NCBI GenBank assembly: GCA_946621465.1 | Contig: CAMOOO010000014.1 | Span: 1 to 32,000 of the forward strand | DNA: 32,000 bases | Direction: 5' to 3' | Source of the DNA: an uncultured Clostridia bacterium | Lineage (GTDB): Bacteria > Bacillota > Clostridia > Christensenellales > DTU072 | In this document: positions 31,830 through 32,000 of the stretch, piece after piece | How the letters are laid out: every line of letters starts with the position of its first letter | Numbering within the stretch: position 1 is the first letter of the stretch | Notes under the pieces: generated by a model | What the model was told of the DNA's origin: nothing | The model's input: only the letters and a program-made list of their open reading frames with translations | Databases searched by the model: none | Made by a program: the position numbers and the translations under genes

Positions 31830-32000
<171 letters not shown>

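Overview
The window looks like chromosomal DNA from a Gram-positive bacterium of the class Clostridia, probably an uncultured gut lineage. The evidence is the 3' end of a 16S rRNA at the right edge, strong AGGAGG-type ribosome binding sites, TTGACA-N17-TATAAT promoters, CIRCE-type heat-shock operators, an Rrf2/IscR regulator and beta-helix surface proteins of a kind common in gut Clostridia. I cannot name the genus. Almost everything lies on the minus strand. The exception is a small island at about 12.0-12.5 kb that looks like the remains of a toxin/immunity-type module.

Layout, left to right in coordinates (transcription mostly runs right to left). 1-6.2 kb: a GH2 beta-galactosidase with an apparently leaderless promoter, and a fused ABC-ATPase/FtsX-type exporter with a large outside domain. 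6.2-6.8 kb: an Hsp20 chaperone under a variant CIRCE operator. 6.8-12.0 kb: a sulfur and Fe-S cluster operon read as metY, cysK, ECF S-component, nifS, iscU, rrf2. Its leader carries a perfect palindromic operator at the transcription start and a 24-codon leader peptide ending in a Cys-Cys-Arg-Cys run, whose Cys codons sit in the 5' arm of a hairpin. 12.0-12.5 kb: the plus-strand toxin-domain remnant and DUF4926-like gene.

12.6-18.6 kb: a 1995-residue surface protein with a signal peptide, beta-helix repeats, three membrane segments and a cytosolic YjbR-like domain. 18.67-18.92 kb: a run of seven short hairpins, the last of which is the aquaporin terminator. 18.9-23.4 kb: an MscS channel, an 869-residue membrane-anchored repeat protein and an AqpZ-like aquaporin, closely spaced and possibly one envelope/osmotic operon. 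23.6-24.6 kb: rplM-rpsI. 24.8-26.7 kb: htpG, also under a CIRCE-type operator. 26.9-30.2 kb: a ROK sugar kinase, SIS isomerase, Lrp/AsnC regulator and class I aminotransferase packed as one operon. 30.3-31.5 kb: a GH63-like glycosidase. 31.8-32.0 kb: the 3' end of a 16S rRNA followed by its own terminator, with no 23S downstream.

The strongest candidate for something undescribed is the dual control region of the sulfur operon (11.86-12.01 kb). Next are the surface protein that links an outside beta-helix to a cytosolic YjbR-like domain, the hairpin cluster beside it, and the isolated 16S gene.
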